Part shown: piece by piece, positions 1-9,847 of the stretch | How positions within the stretch are numbered: the stretch's first letter is position 1 | How the letters are laid out: each line of letters opens with the position of its first letter | Source: Haplomitrium mnioides | Taxonomy: Eukaryota; Marchantiophyta; Haplomitriopsida; Calobryales | Reading direction: 5' to 3' | DNA length: 36,459 nucleotides | NCBI GenBank assembly: GCA_049999725.1 | Contig: JBNGIS010020559.1 | Location: forward strand, 1-36,459 | Made by a program: the position numbers and the translations under genes | The notes under the pieces: model-generated | What the model saw: only the letters and a program-made list of their open reading frames with translations | Told to the model about the DNA's origin: nothing | The model's database searches: none

Positions 1-129
1 TTTCATCTTGTTGCTCTTTCAATTCACTACCAGTCTTTTCATCAAGATTTGATTTATTTCCCTTAAGAATAAGTTGACTCTTTTGATAGTCCAAGAATGG
101 TTTGAACTCAATTTCTAATCTCAGAATAA
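1..129. other. unassigned AT-rich flank
   Basis: No open reading frame, RNA gene or known element end is recognisable here. The composition is AT-rich and low in CpG, unlike the GC-rich LTRs further right. It leads directly into the 37-bp repeat block. Confidence 0.4.
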
Positions 130-500
130 TGTGGAGTCTTTGCACATTGTTTAGTGTCTTTGCGCATTAAGGCTTTGTAGTTCTTGTTCGGTTTCCCTTC
201 GCGCTTAAGCTGTGCGGTTGTTGTTCAGAGTCCATGCACCCGTTGGTCAAATGGTTCTTGTTCAATGTCTATGCTTTCATAGGCTACAGGGTTCTTCTTT
301 AGATGCTTGGCATGTTTTGGCTGTAGGATTCTAGTTGAAAGTCCATGCGTGCATGGCTTTGTTGTTCTTATTCAAAGTCAAAGCACGCAGAGGATTTAGG
401 ATTCTTGTTCAGAGTCTATGTGTGCATAGGCTTTACGGTTCTAGTTTGGAGTCTATGATTGCATAGACTTTGTTGGCTACGATGCTCAAAGTCAGGTTTA
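130..500. repeat. degenerate ~37-bp tandem repeat
   Basis: A motif of the form TTCTTGTTCAGAGTC followed by a 'tatgcgtgcataggcttt'-like segment recurs. The anchor falls near 180, 217, 254, 328, 364, 402 and 439, so spacings are 36-38 bp or twice that (one unit has lost its anchor). Units differ by many substitutions, so the array is old. No reading frame runs through it and I do not recognise the family. Confidence 0.65.
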
Positions 501-801
501 AAGTCCTTACCCGAATAGACATTTACATTTTCCTGTACTTTTTTTCTATCGAAAGATATATATTTTATTTCTTTTTTGTTGAATTTAATTTATTCACAAT
601 AGTGTCAAGTTTTTTCAAAATATTTGAATAACCAAAATATTTTTTTTTAGGTTTTATTTCTAAAAAAAATATTTGAAATATAATCTAAATGAAAAATATA
701 CATTTTTTGTTCATAAAAAACAATTTTTTTTTCCGAAAAGAAGATTTTAGTCTTAAATTTGATGTTTTTGAATGCCAAATCTTTGAAAAAAAAATTTCGA
801 C
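501..801. other. AT-rich non-coding stretch with A/T homopolymers
   Basis: The stretch is dominated by runs of A and T (for example around 645-730 and 785-795). There is no gene or identifiable repeat family. It ends where a TGTCA that could be the left terminus of a divergent LTR begins (802). Confidence 0.4.
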
Positions 802-3342
802 TGTCAAGTGAAACATGAACTCAGTAGTGGTTCCTCGTTCAAAGTAGCGGCTATTTAAGAAGAAAGGATGCCGAATTAGCGATTTATCAACAGACCAAGG
901 AGAAGCAAGCAGTGCTGAAACGACAATCTATCACATGTTTGACAAGGAGAAACAAGAAGTGATCAGTCGAAAGGATGATAAATCATAGATCCAACCATGG
1001 GAGAACCAAAGATGCCAAAGAGACGATATAGCGCACACCCGACAAGGGAAGAAGCGGTGCCAAAAAGAGGATTTATCACCGATCCAACGGGGGCAAAAAT
1101 GGAAGTCTTCATAGTTCTTATACAAAGGGTCAAGACTTTGCAAATGACGTGGCAGTTGGGAAAGTTAGCAGGTCAACGGACGGTCAGCGTGACGGTCCGC
1201 CTACCCCTTTCTGGGGTAGCATCGGATGGCGCCACAGCGGAAACGTAGCGCTCATGCAGGACTCTGGGAATCTGCGGGAATATTAGAGATTCCTCAAGAA
1301 TCTTGAGCTTTACGGATTACGTGGCACCTCTGCAAAAGCTGGGAATCAATGGGAATCTTTGAGATTCAATGGGTATCTTGGCCTCTGCAGATTACGTGGC
1401 ACTCAACGGGGCTTCGAGAATCAGCGGGCATCTTATAGATTCCGCGGGAATCGTGGGCTTTGTGGAAACGTGGCACTTCAAGGGAGTCCGTAGGATTCCT
1501 CGGAGTGTTCACGGACCTCTACGAGGACGAGGTGCGTTGAGGGTGCTGCAAAGGATCCTTTGAATTGAGGGTCAATTTCGCCTTGAAATTCACATCAGAT
1601 TTGCGCCGAGCTCTTGTTGTCTTGCAGAAATTAGCCAAGATCTTGAAATTACCATTAGATTTGCGCCAAGCTTCATTGCCTTGCCGAATTAAGCCGATCT
1701 CTTGGCGTTTGCTTTCTATGGTCAGCACCAAGCCTGCTCGGATCTACACCCATTTTTCTTCGATCAACATTCAAAACCAGCAAGAATCCAAATACCAAGG
1801 GGGAGAAAACAAAAGGTATGAGAAATTCCAGTGGGGGGTATAGGGGAACTCACCTTGTTGTTGAAGGGACCGATAGTTTTGTACAGGAAGAGCAACGAGA
1901 TACGGAGGAGAGAATTTTGGTGAGATCTCTGAGAATTGGGTGTACTCGTGAAGGAAGGCCATCACAAGGTGGAGGTGGACTGAGGAGGTGTGAGAATTGT
2001 TGAGCAGGAGGCTGAAGAGGCTTAGACTACTCAGGTGGACTCACATTTGAAGGCAGATCCGACATTTGGAGGTGGACCAACAATTAGAAGAGTAGAAAAT
2101 TCTTTTAGTCTATATTTCGTGAGGGACAGCCAAAGGGGGTCTTGGTGTCACCTTTGCTCTTGTTTGTGCAAGAAATCAGTCCCAAAGGCATTTGGAGGTT
2201 GCTACTGGAGTTATAATCTTGTGGAGAAGGGAGAGGAGTGACCATGTTAGTGCTTGTGCACTGCAGGGAAGATCCAGCCAATTCTCGGGTGGAGTGGGTG
2301 AGCCAACAGATGAGAAAATTGTCTTCCAAAAGTGGAAGTTAAACAAGACCTCTTCCTAGCTTGAGGAAGTAAATTCAGGGCTTCTTGCGGAGGAAGTTGA
2401 AAAACTATCTAGACAAGGTGTGTGAGTGGAGATAGAGTAGCAAGGAGAATACAATTTCTGGTGTTGTATGTTTGCAGAGTGATGTTAGGAGAGTAGAAAG
2501 AGATGAAGATAGTTTTATATATGGATAGGAAAGTCATTTTGTTAGGTTCAGCTTTTGGGTTGTGTTTTCTATTTTGTTGAGAGAATAAGTTAGATAGCTC
2601 TGTGTTGTTTGGGTGCTAGAGTAGCTAGACTTATTGATAAGTGAGTGCTTGGTAAAGGGTTTAGCCTTGGTGGTGTTAGGACACAGCCTTTAGAGGAAGG
2701 CTGTAAGATCATACCTGTGTAACAATTGCATACACTCATGTTCATAAGAGGTGACATTGAATATCTGCAAACAAGAAGTTACATCAAGCACAGTATTGGA
2801 TGTACTCTAGAATCAATTGAATTGTGTTTGCTTTGTATGTGGTGAGGAAGAAGACAGGTTTGTCTTGTGTTTGGTGAATTGAGAGTAGTGTGGAAAGGTC
2901 AGCTGAGAAGTTCAGGATAGTTAAGACCTGAATTCAATAACAAAGGTGCTGGGGCCGTCTCATTAAAGATCTTGGTTACTCTTTGTCACCATTTTGTCTG
3001 AAATAGCCGTAAATAGGTATTAAAAGAGGAGGAAAGGGGGTGACAATAAGGTGGCAGGGTCTGAGTCATTGGGCCTTTGGAATAAAGTGAAGGAATTACA
3101 CAAAGACCAGCTAGGGGGGTATGAATGTGGACCTGGGGTTGTATGAATGAATGACTTGAGTGCAACCAGAAGTGAGTGAGTGGTGAATCAAAGGCTTGTA
3201 AGGAAGTAAGAGATCCTTAGAGCCTCAAAATGATAACTGGTAAGGAGCCATCTCAAAAAAGAACCTGAAAGCCTTGAATCTGTCCTCCCTTGCCTTCAAA
3301 GCAGCACCTCAAAAGGTTAAGGCCTAGAATAGAGGAGTGACA
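802..3342 (+). mobile_element. divergent old Ty3/gypsy LTR, probably solo or a remnant
   Basis: This has the same order of landmarks as the better-preserved LTRs to the right: short 'gcgatttatc..gatcc' purine-rich repeats (about 850-1100), one CCTACCCC GC-rich block (1200), 'ggaatc..cgtggc' repeats (1260-1510), the 'cttcctagcttgaggaagtaa' segment (2353-2373), a TATA-like TTTTATATATGG (about 2513), an AATAAA (3081-3086) and a terminal GTGACA (3338-3342). The right end is firm. The left end is a candidate only: TGTCA at 802. No internal-region sequence follows the right end, so it is a 3' LTR or solo LTR. The flanking pentamers (TCGAC, CTAAT) do not match, so an intact target duplication is absent. 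It is much more diverged than the other four copies and lacks the 25-bp dyad. Confidence 0.65.
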
Positions 3343-3604
3343 CTAATATAACATTAGTCTTTAACCTATAATTAGACTCTATGATTAGGATTAGGTTTAG
3401 TGCTAATCCTACTTGACTAGCATATTACCTTGCATTTCTATTACCAATGTACATTATTATGATTATGAGATTGAGATATTGAAGAGAGAGAAGAGAAGGA
3501 GAAGAAGAGCTTGATGATTCACTGCACATGCTTGTACATCATATGTTTCCACATTCTTCATCTTAGTTGCATGAGCTAATGGTCCTAGCATTCAACAACT
3601 CTCT
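3343..3604. other. unassigned AT-rich segment
   Basis: The segment has an imperfect inverted repeat near its start (ACTAAT...ATTAGT, about 3342-3358) and a GA-rich tract (3485-3510). No ORF or known terminus is secure. It could be the tail of another LTR or unique DNA separating the old LTR from the satellite. Confidence 0.3.
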
Positions 3605-3893
3605 CATGTAAAATCCATTTGTATTACATTTAAGAGTTGGTTTTGATCAAATGGTTGTTTCGCTTCATAAACATGTTGCATATTGAACTTGACCACACAT
3701 TGTGGAACATTACACACAAATTCCAATTGAATTACATTTGATCAGTTGATGTTGATCAAATGTTTGCTTCGCTCCATAAACATGTTACATATTGAACTTG
3801 ACCACACCTCGTGTAGCAGTACACACAAATTCCAATTGAATTACATTTGATGAGTTGATGTTGATCAAATGATTGCTTGGGTTCACGATCGTG
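3605..3893. repeat. 109-bp satellite array, block A
   Basis: About 2.6 monomers of an AT-rich satellite. Each unit reads CATGTTACATATTGAACTT, then 'gaccacacctcgtgtagc', 'attacacacaaattccaatt', 'gaattacatttgataagtt', 'gatgttgatcaaatgtttgc' and 'ttcgctccacgaa'. The counted consensus is 109 bp. The block stops inside a monomer at TCGTG (3889-3893), which is the target duplication of element 1; the same array resumes in phase at 13412. Confidence 0.9.
3889..3893. repeat. target-site duplication, left copy (element 1)
   Basis: TCGTG lies immediately before the LTR start TGTCAG. The partner at 13412-13416 is TCATG, differing by one CpG-type transition. Both correspond to the last base plus first four bases of the satellite monomer, so satellite phase is continuous across the insertion. 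Confidence 0.8.
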
Positions 3894-4689
3894 TGTCAGC
3901 CAGTGCTTTGGAGCATTCAAGAGGAATTCACAAAATCAAAAGCACCATTGGCCATATGTTCCCTTTGTGAGTGTGAAGGCCTCTTAGGAACAGTTGATTA
4001 CCTCAAACAGTTGATAAGAGCAGGGCGCATGAGTCATGGGAGGGAAACAGGATCATGGCGGAGGAGAGGAGGAAGGAGAGCAGTGATCGCCAACTAGGGG
4101 AGGGGCCCCATTTTCAAATTCGAAGCAGGCTAGCGAGAATCCGTGGACCTAAGGAGGATGCGAGGATCGGAGCCTGGGGAGAAGGAACAGAGCAGCCACC
4201 CATGGCGAGGCGATCGCAGGAGGAAGAAGAAGGGATCAACAACAAGGAAGCCCGAAGGCACTCCGAAGAAAGGCAGATCGTGGGGGTCCTTCAACGGCCA
4301 CAAATCGGGAAGCAAACATCAGGAGTTAACAAGAGGAGGTGAGATCGTCACGAGGACGAGCAAGGCTAGGGAAGAGGGACGCCTCGATCCAAGCAAGCAA
4401 GAGCGAGCCTTGCATAGGTCGATCAAACGCTTCATCCGAGTCGGTAAGTCTTGGCAGAAGAGTGGAGTCTCCGAAAGGTCCCGCGAGATTGCATGGAAAC
4501 GTGGCGTCTCCAGAGCCCTTCGCGGGATTCCACGGAAGACGTGGCGACACCAAGAGGCCCGCGGGTCTGCGGACAGGCGCCTCCCTAAGTGGGGAGCACA
4601 CTTAACCTGGTTCTGATGCGTCTTACGACGTGGGGAGCCCGGTTAAGAGGGATCCGCAAGGAACCCAACAAGGGAGCAAGGATGAGGGC

Positions 4690-5065
4690 CCGAAACAACG
4701 ACTTATCGCGGGTCTGGCTGAAGGAAAATGGGAGAGTGCCGGAAGGGCGATGTATCGAAGATCCAAGAGGGGAAGGAGCGCGGAAGCCGAAGGGGCGACC
4801 TAGTGCAGATTCGCCAAGAGGAAACACAGAAGAGAGCCAAAAGGAGGATTGATCATTGATCTGACCGAATAAGAGCGAGTGAAGGCAAAAAGGCGACTTG
4901 TCGGCGAACCGGTTTGAACGACGCGCATTAGTGGCAAAGCGGTGACCCATCGCAAACCGTCCAACGGGAAGAAGGTTGAGCCAGAAGGGCGATATGGCGC
5001 CTATCCGGTGGGGGGAAACGAAGGGCACGGCGAAAGCACGATATATCGGCAAATCGGAAAGCGAG
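4690..5065 (+). repeat. ~50-bp degenerate tandem repeats in U3 (element 1, 5' LTR)
   Basis: About eight units with a core like 'agggcgatatatcg..gatccg', followed by a purine-rich stretch, occur near 4693, 4743, 4792, 4841, 4889, 4936, 4987 and 5034. The spacing is therefore 47-51 bp. The same block is present in every other LTR of the family (10640-11010, 16050-16410, 20620-21090, 26060-26420), with about ten units in the copy at 20620. Repeated blocks in U3 often act as transcriptional enhancers; that role here is inference. Confidence 0.7.
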
Positions 5066-5439
5066 ATGAGAACGGCCCGAAAACGAAGCTAACGTCGGTG
5101 CAATCGACATAGGAGCTAGTGGCGCCGAAAAGGTGACCCTTCGCTGCTTCAGCAACTTAGAGGGTGAAAGTATGATGGGGTGCAACAGACGTTCAAAAGT
5201 TCGAAAGGGTGAATGGTCCAAAAGGGCATATTAGTTCTTATAACGAGCTTTCGGAAGTGTTAATGAAGATTGCCTCAGGCGCGCGAGTAGTTCTTACTTC
5301 AAAGGTACGTCGAAATGGCAACATCGGCACCGTTCTTATTTGGCGAGCAGGGGAAGTCCGCGGCAGTTCTACGGATGACGTGGCGAGCGTAGGGAGTCCA
5401 TGGGAGGCTTCGGAAACGTGGCATGCTGAGGAGCTTGGA

Positions 5440-5700
5440 GGTGTTTCCGAAGGTCAACTTTGGAAGAAGGGTCCGCGCGACGGTTCGCCTACCCCTTTGC
5501 GGGGCGGCGTCGGACGGCGGCCTTTGGAGGACGTTGCGACTCCAGGGACCCCGAGGCAATTCACGGGACATGCGGTGCTAGGAGAGGAGTTCACCTGACC
5601 TCGCGCAATGTGCGGGTCAACTACAGAGAGAGAGGTCAGTGCGACGGTCAGCCTACCCCCTGGCGAGGCGGCGTTGGATAGCGGTGCAGCGGACAACGTG
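5440..5700 (+). repeat. GC-rich CCTACCCC repeat block (element 1, 5' LTR)
   Basis: Units with the core 'cgacggtccgcctacccc' plus 'ggggcggcgtcggacgg' occur at 5488 and 5652 (distance 164). Other LTRs have three units at constant spacing: 11438/11551/11715, 16835/16948/17112, 21356/21469/21631 and 26860/26973/27137. This copy has lost exactly one 113-bp unit, as expected from recombination between adjacent repeats. Confidence 0.75.
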
Positions 5701-6088
5701 GCACGAGGAGAGGAAAGAAGCATCTACGGGGGGATCTAAGGAGATTCCTTAGAGTCGGTTCCGTGGGGCACTACGGAACTCGGTTCCGATAGCCTCTTCG
5801 GACTTGGTTCTGCGGGAATTTGCGGAATCTCTCCTTGCAAGATTCCTCGGAGCTCTTTGTTCAAGTTACCGTTGACCTTGGGTTTTCCTCGACCAACTGC
5901 AGGACACGCGACGCGCGCTACTTGTCCGTTGCAACGGGATTAACTGACAAGCACCACGCGTCATCACCTCCCAGCTCTAGGGAGCTAACGGGATTAACAA
6001 CCTTTCGTGGGATCGAGCTCGTGAGTTGAGCGCTCGCGAGGGGAGTATACCTTGGCGACTTTCAAATTCTTCAAGGTTGATGCACGAG

Positions 6089-6545
6089 CAATTGCTAGAG
6101 ATATAGCAATGCGAAGCACGAGATTCGCGCATGGTAAGGCAAGGTGATTATTCAGTGAAGGCTATGTGAAGCAGGGGTACTCGCTCAAGGGGAACCAGGG
6201 GATTTAGAGGAGGACTGGGGGGAGACCCATGTGACCTTATCCTTGCAGGCGGACCAAGGCGGAGGTTTACTCGTACGATAGTTGGAAGGAGTTTTCGGTC
6301 GTCTCGGTGTTTCACGAGCAATTGCGGGGCGCGACAGCAATAGCAAGAAAGGGGAATCGCGCATGGTAAGGCAGGGCGATAATTCAATGAAGGCTACGTG
6401 AAGCATGGGTACTTGCTCAAGAGGAACCGAGGGATTTAAAGGAGGACTAGAGGGAGACCCATGTGACCTCATCCTTGCAGGCGGACCAGGGCGGAGGGTT
6501 ACTGATACGATAGCTAGAAGGAGTTTTTGATCGGCTCAGAACTAA
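6089..6545 (+). repeat. 229-bp imperfect tandem duplication inside LTR (element 1)
   Basis: Two units begin with GCAATTGC at 6089 and 6318. They share 'gcgcatggtaaggca', 'attcagtgaaggcta', 'gaaccaggggatttagagg' and 'ggcggaccaaggcggagg' in order. The same duplication is present in the 3' LTR (12145-12640), so it predates insertion. The LTR of element 2 has only one unit (about 27570-27830). Confidence 0.7.
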
Positions 6546-6607
6546 GGAGAGGCTGCCAAGTGAGGAGCTTGGAGTCTCTCGGCATTCCCTTGTGCAAGTG
6601 CATCAGC

Positions 6608-6632
6608 CCAGAGTGTTTGGAGAACACTTTGG
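6608..6632 (+). promoter_or_regulatory. 25-bp palindromic dyad in U3 (element 1, 5' LTR)
   Basis: The left arm is CCAGAGTGTT and the right arm AACACTTTGG around a 5-bp centre, with one mismatch here. The homologous sites in the other four LTRs pair over 9-11 bp and all span exactly 25 bp. It lies about 330 bp upstream of the TATA-like box. It could be a binding site for a dimeric regulator or a hairpin in a transcript; the function is unknown. Confidence 0.6.
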
Positions 6633-6961
6633 TGTGTTATTCTTCAAGTGGAGCTAAGAGGGGGGGCTGTGCGAGTGCCGGTGCACTGGGCGTAGTAAGA
6701 CCCGTCGAGGCTCGAGGGTGGAGTGGGCTACCTACAGTTGGTAAAGCTGTCTTCCAGAGGTGGAAGTAAAAGAAACTCTCTTCCTAGCTTGAGGAAGTAA
6801 AAGCAAGGTTTCTCGCGAGGGAAGTTAAAAAAAACTATCTGGAGATGAGGGTGTGTGGGTTGCTGGGCTGCATTTGTAAGGCAGCGGGACTCATAAGGGA
6901 AGTATAATCAGTTAGAATTCCAAAGAGCCTTCAAGGACTCTGTTTTCTCTTGCATATATTG

Positions 6962-6969
6962 TATATAAG
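6962..6969 (+). promoter_or_regulatory. TATA-like box of the LTR promoter (element 1, 5' LTR)
   Basis: TATATAAG follows a 'cttgcatatattg' segment. The equivalent in element 2 is TATAAAT at 28257-28263. The position, about 360 bp upstream of the AATAAA signal and 620 bp before the LTR end, fits a U3/R boundary just downstream. Confidence 0.5.
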
Positions 6970-7319
6970 TGTTGTCCATATATGTGTAGTTAGATTTCCT
7001 TTCTGCATGTGTGCCCTCTTGATTTGTTAGATTAGTGGACATCGGATCAGTTGAGCAGACCCTGGGAACACACTTGAAGGGGGAGTCCAATCCCTTGACA
7101 CAAGTCTGGTATCCTGGAGGTGAATGCTCTCTATTCCTGATCATGTTTGTATAGTGAGGAATTAGTGCAGCTTAGGATAGTGAGGATAATCTAGTTCAGC
7201 TCTGTGACAACCCTAAGAGGGGGAGTCCAGCCTTTTGTAGTGTTCAGCTGTGCATGTCACCAGCACCATTCTGCCCAAGCACAAATAAGGTGGCAGGGCC
7301 TAAGTCATTGGGTCCTAAG

Positions 7320-7325
7320 AATAAA
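7320..7325 (+). terminator. AATAAA polyadenylation signal in LTR (element 1, 5' LTR)
   Basis: AATAAA follows a conserved 'taagtcattgggtcct' segment. It is present in every LTR of the family: 3081, 13150, 18806, 23116 and 28621. The distance to the LTR end is about 260 bp in each. Strict conservation in old copies supports a real 3'-end signal. Confidence 0.6.
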
Positions 7326-7590
7326 GAGGAAGAATCACACAAATCACAGTTGGGTGTAATGGATGTGGACATGTGAATGGTGGAATGTCTGACTTTAGTG
7401 TGTGAAGAAGAAGAGTGAGAAAAGCATACCATGCTTGTAAGGAGAGGAAGAGTTCTTAAGGTCTGAAAGTGGTAACTGGCAAGGGGCCATCTCAGAAAAG
7501 AACCTGAAAGCCCGTAAAACAGTCCTCCCCTGCCTCGAAACAGGGTCTGAAAAGGTTAAGATCCGAAACAAAGGAGTGAAATAAATTTTT

Positions 7591-7608
7591 GGCACTAGAA
7601 GGAGGGCC
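7591..7608 (+). other. primer-binding site of element 1
   Basis: TGGCACTAGAAGGAGGGC begins 8 bp after the 5' LTR. Element 2 has TGGCGCTAGAAGGAGGGT at the matching place (28892), differing by transitions. TGG at the start pairs with a tRNA CCA end. I cannot assign the tRNA species from memory. Confidence 0.65.
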
Positions 7609-7789
7609 AAGGGTTTTAAAAAACTTGAGACCAACCCAAACCAGAGAGACCACTGTGTGCACAAGAGACTCAAGTCAGTCGGTGAGAAGGTTACTTCCGA
7701 GAAACAGAGCAACTGGGGGTTGAGGCTGTTGAGGAAGAGTGGTGGAAGGAAGGAACCCCTAGGTGGAAGTGGCAGTGGCCAGTGGAGGG

Positions 7790-9300
7790 ATGGCCAACCA
7801 GGTGCCACCTTCTGGGCTTCGGGGAAGATTCAAATACAGGTCCTTCAAGGGACGCCCGAAGGATGACTCAGATGCATGGCTGGATGACCTTGAGAACACT
7901 ACAGCAGCAAATAGGGAAGCCCATGTCAAGATTGGAATCCTGCCAGCTGTTCTAAAGGGAGAGGCCCAGCCTTGGTACAAGGACCTGCCAGACAATGTAA
8001 AAAAGGACTGGCATGCATTCAAGGAAGCCTTCCCAGCGGAGTTCCGGAGAATTGGCAAAGAAACTGAGGCATTGATCAAGATGGGTCAGCTTAGGATGAA
8101 GAAGAAGGAGTCTGTGAGAAGGTTTCTCCAACAGTTCAAGAAGGTGGCGAGGAAGCTGAACCCTCCAGCCACATACGGAATGCTCACAACGTGGTTTCTA
8201 GCAGTGCTCCCTAGAGGAATTGGGACTTGGGTGCGCCAAACGGATCCATAGACTCTCGATGAGGCAGTCAATGCAGCTAGATCCCATGTGAAGGCTGCTA
8301 CCACCAGTTCCCAGAGGAAGGCAAGGTCCAAGTATGACTCTGACAATTCTTCGGACACATCGGACAGTGACGAGGAGACGGATTAGAGTTCCGAGTCCTC
8401 CTCGGAAAGCGAGAATGAGTCGAGCAGCAGCAGCTCAGATGAGGACCGGTCATCTAAGAGGAGGAAGAAGAAGAAGAACCTGAAGAAGAAGAAGCAGGTC
8501 AAGGAGGTTCATCATCGCAAGGGGGCCAGCAAGGGGAGGTACAAGAAAACCGAACCCGAACCTGAACCTGAGGCTAGCAAGAAGCTAGGGGGAGGGATCG
8601 AATTGAGGAGCTGTGCGCCAAGATGGAGGCGATAAACATCCTTCTGGCAGGGATCAAGCCAGAGGGAAGACCCTTGTCGACCCGGAGAGTTGGAGTCTGG
8701 TGTGTCCACTGCAAGCAACACGGACATTCCCCCCAGGAATGTCCGAATGACACCAATGTTGTGCAGTATGTAAGGGAGGAAGCACCAGAGTACGTGAGAG
8801 AAGAGGTGGAGTATATCTTGGAGGAGGCCCTAGACACTGTGTATCAAATCAACGGGGGACCTCGGACAATTCTAAGCAGGCTTGCAGGAGGGAATGCAGG
8901 GCTTGTGAATCAGTGGGCTACTACTCGGCCACCCAAAACCACAATCATGGTGTGTTGGAATTGTGGCCAACCCGGTCATATTTCAGCAAGCTGTCCGGAG
9001 CCGCGGAAGAGCAATTATGGGCAACCACATCCCCTCTGCTTCCAATGCAAAATAGAGGGGCATGTGGCTATGAATTGCCCACACGGAAGGCCAGATGCTG
9101 CCCTTGGGCCAAGCTTGAATCCTCCTCCCCCTTCAAACGTCAATCTGATCACTCTAGACATGGAGGAGGAAGCTGAGTTGCCAGGCTGGGAGACACCAAC
9201 ATCGGAAGAGTGTTTCATGGTGGTCACCATGGCAGGGGCCAAGGCCAAAAGGAAGAGCCACAGGAAGGCGGAGAAAAGAGCTAAGAAGGAAGTGGCTTGA
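7790..9300 (+). pseudogene. gag: Ty3/gypsy Gag (capsid-nucleocapsid), decayed
   Basis: Gag forms the particle that packages retrotransposon RNA. The first ATG (7790) opens MANQVPPSGLRGRF. A retrotransposon-gag capsid region follows (PWYKDLP, then DWHAFKEAFPAEFRRIG, then RMKKKESVRRFLQQF). After it come an acidic Ser/Asp/Glu-rich stretch and a Lys run (about 8460-8500) that could act as a nuclear localisation signal. Three CCHC knuckles of the form C-x2-C-x4-H-x4-C lie at 8701-8742, 8953-8994 and 9037-9078. Breaks: TAG at 8249 and 8384 (element 2 has CAG at both), a frame change at the G-run 8588-8592, and TGA at 9298. Two or three knuckles are less common than one in plant gypsy Gags. No intact protein can be made. 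Confidence 0.9.
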
Positions 9301-9612
9301 GCGGCCTCACCTCGGGACGATCCTGATTATCGGCGAGATCATCCAAAATGGTTCTACTCGGAGCAGTAGGACTAGGTGAGGAAGTAGTTGGAGGCTTTGG
9401 AGGCTCTGGAACAAGAGCAGGCAGAATAGGAGACCCTCAAGGAAGTTCGGAAGCAGCAGGGAGAGCTCAAGGAGGTGCAGGAGAGGATTGTAGATGCGGA
9501 AGAGGGGGTGAAGCCCATCCCCTATAGCATTCAAGCGGACATAAGAAATTGTCCTGTCACGGCGACAGTAGGCCAACTCCTCAAGGATAGCCCACTGTAC
9601 CGGAGATAGCTC
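9301..9612 (+). pseudogene. Gag-protease linker remnant, truncated by internal deletion
   Basis: This continues the Gag frame as the charged linker also seen in element 2 (DDPDYRRDHPKWFY, then ELKEVQERIVDAEEG, then YSIQADIRNCPVTATVGQLL). TAG stops lie at 9367, 9373, 9385, 9427 and 9607. Homology to element 2 stops near 'tagctcgac' (9607-9615), where the protease domain should begin. The sequence then joins material matching the 3' end of integrase. No catalytic pol domain remains. Confidence 0.8.
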
Positions 9613-9833
9613 GACCGGTAAAAGGATCAAAGGAAAAACGAGGGCCCAATTGGGACCCCCTCAAGGGTGTCCAGCAACCATAGGTAAGTTGTTTGTGTGT
9701 GTGTGAGTGTGTTTTGTGAGGGGGTGTTTCGTGGGGTTGTTTTGTAGGAGTTACAGAGTCGGGCCAGCAACCGGCAGCAGAGGCACCAAAAAAATGAGGG
9801 AGAAGAGGTGTGTTCGTGGGGACGCGTCACACT
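9613..9833 (+). other. 3' spacer of element 1 with GT-rich tract
   Basis: Starts with a few dozen bases matching the end of the integrase region of element 2 ('gagggcccaa'). A GT-rich stretch (9689-9715) and 'gtgtttcgtggggttgtttt' follow, matching element 2 at 34602-34621. No ORF is conserved between the two copies, so it is a non-coding spacer before the polypurine tract. Confidence 0.7.
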
Positions 9834-9847
9834 TGAAGGGGGAGTTA
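9834..9847 (+). other. polypurine tract of element 1
   Basis: GAAGGGGGAGTTA-type purine run immediately before the 3' LTR start. It is identical in form to 34711-34724 in element 2. It primes plus-strand DNA synthesis in LTR retrotransposons. Confidence 0.75.

Larger units (their letters stand above)
3894..7582 (+). repeat. 5' LTR of element 1
   Basis: Begins TGTCAGCC and ends GTGAAA, where other copies end GTGACA or GCGACA; length 3689 bp. Relative to the 3' LTR it lacks one 113-bp GC-rich unit: CCTACCCC occurs at 5488 and 5652 only. It keeps the promoter region that the 3' LTR has lost. Conserved landmarks are the start block with 'ggatcatggcggaggagagg', the ~50-bp purine-rich repeats (4690-5060), a 229-bp duplication, a 25-bp dyad, a TATA-like box and AATAAA. 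Short ORFs on both strands inside it look like by-products of GC-rich composition. The differences from the 3' LTR that I read are mostly transitions. Confidence 0.92.

Noticed and set aside
4143-4616. 157-codon frame near the start of the LTR with a Lys/Arg-rich beginning, similar to frames at 10009 and 15511
   Set aside because: The similarity is expected because the LTRs are copies. Length and frame continuation differ between copies, and there is no domain or signal.
8588-8592. Programmed -1 frameshift as a firm call
   Set aside because: The site does not give good re-pairing for both tRNAs in the -1 frame. It is kept only as a finding to test.
9684-9747. Possible small intron in element 1 (GTAAGT ... 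TTTTGTAG)
   Set aside because: At 64 bp it is short for a plant intron. The donor is absent in element 2, and it lies in a non-coding spacer.
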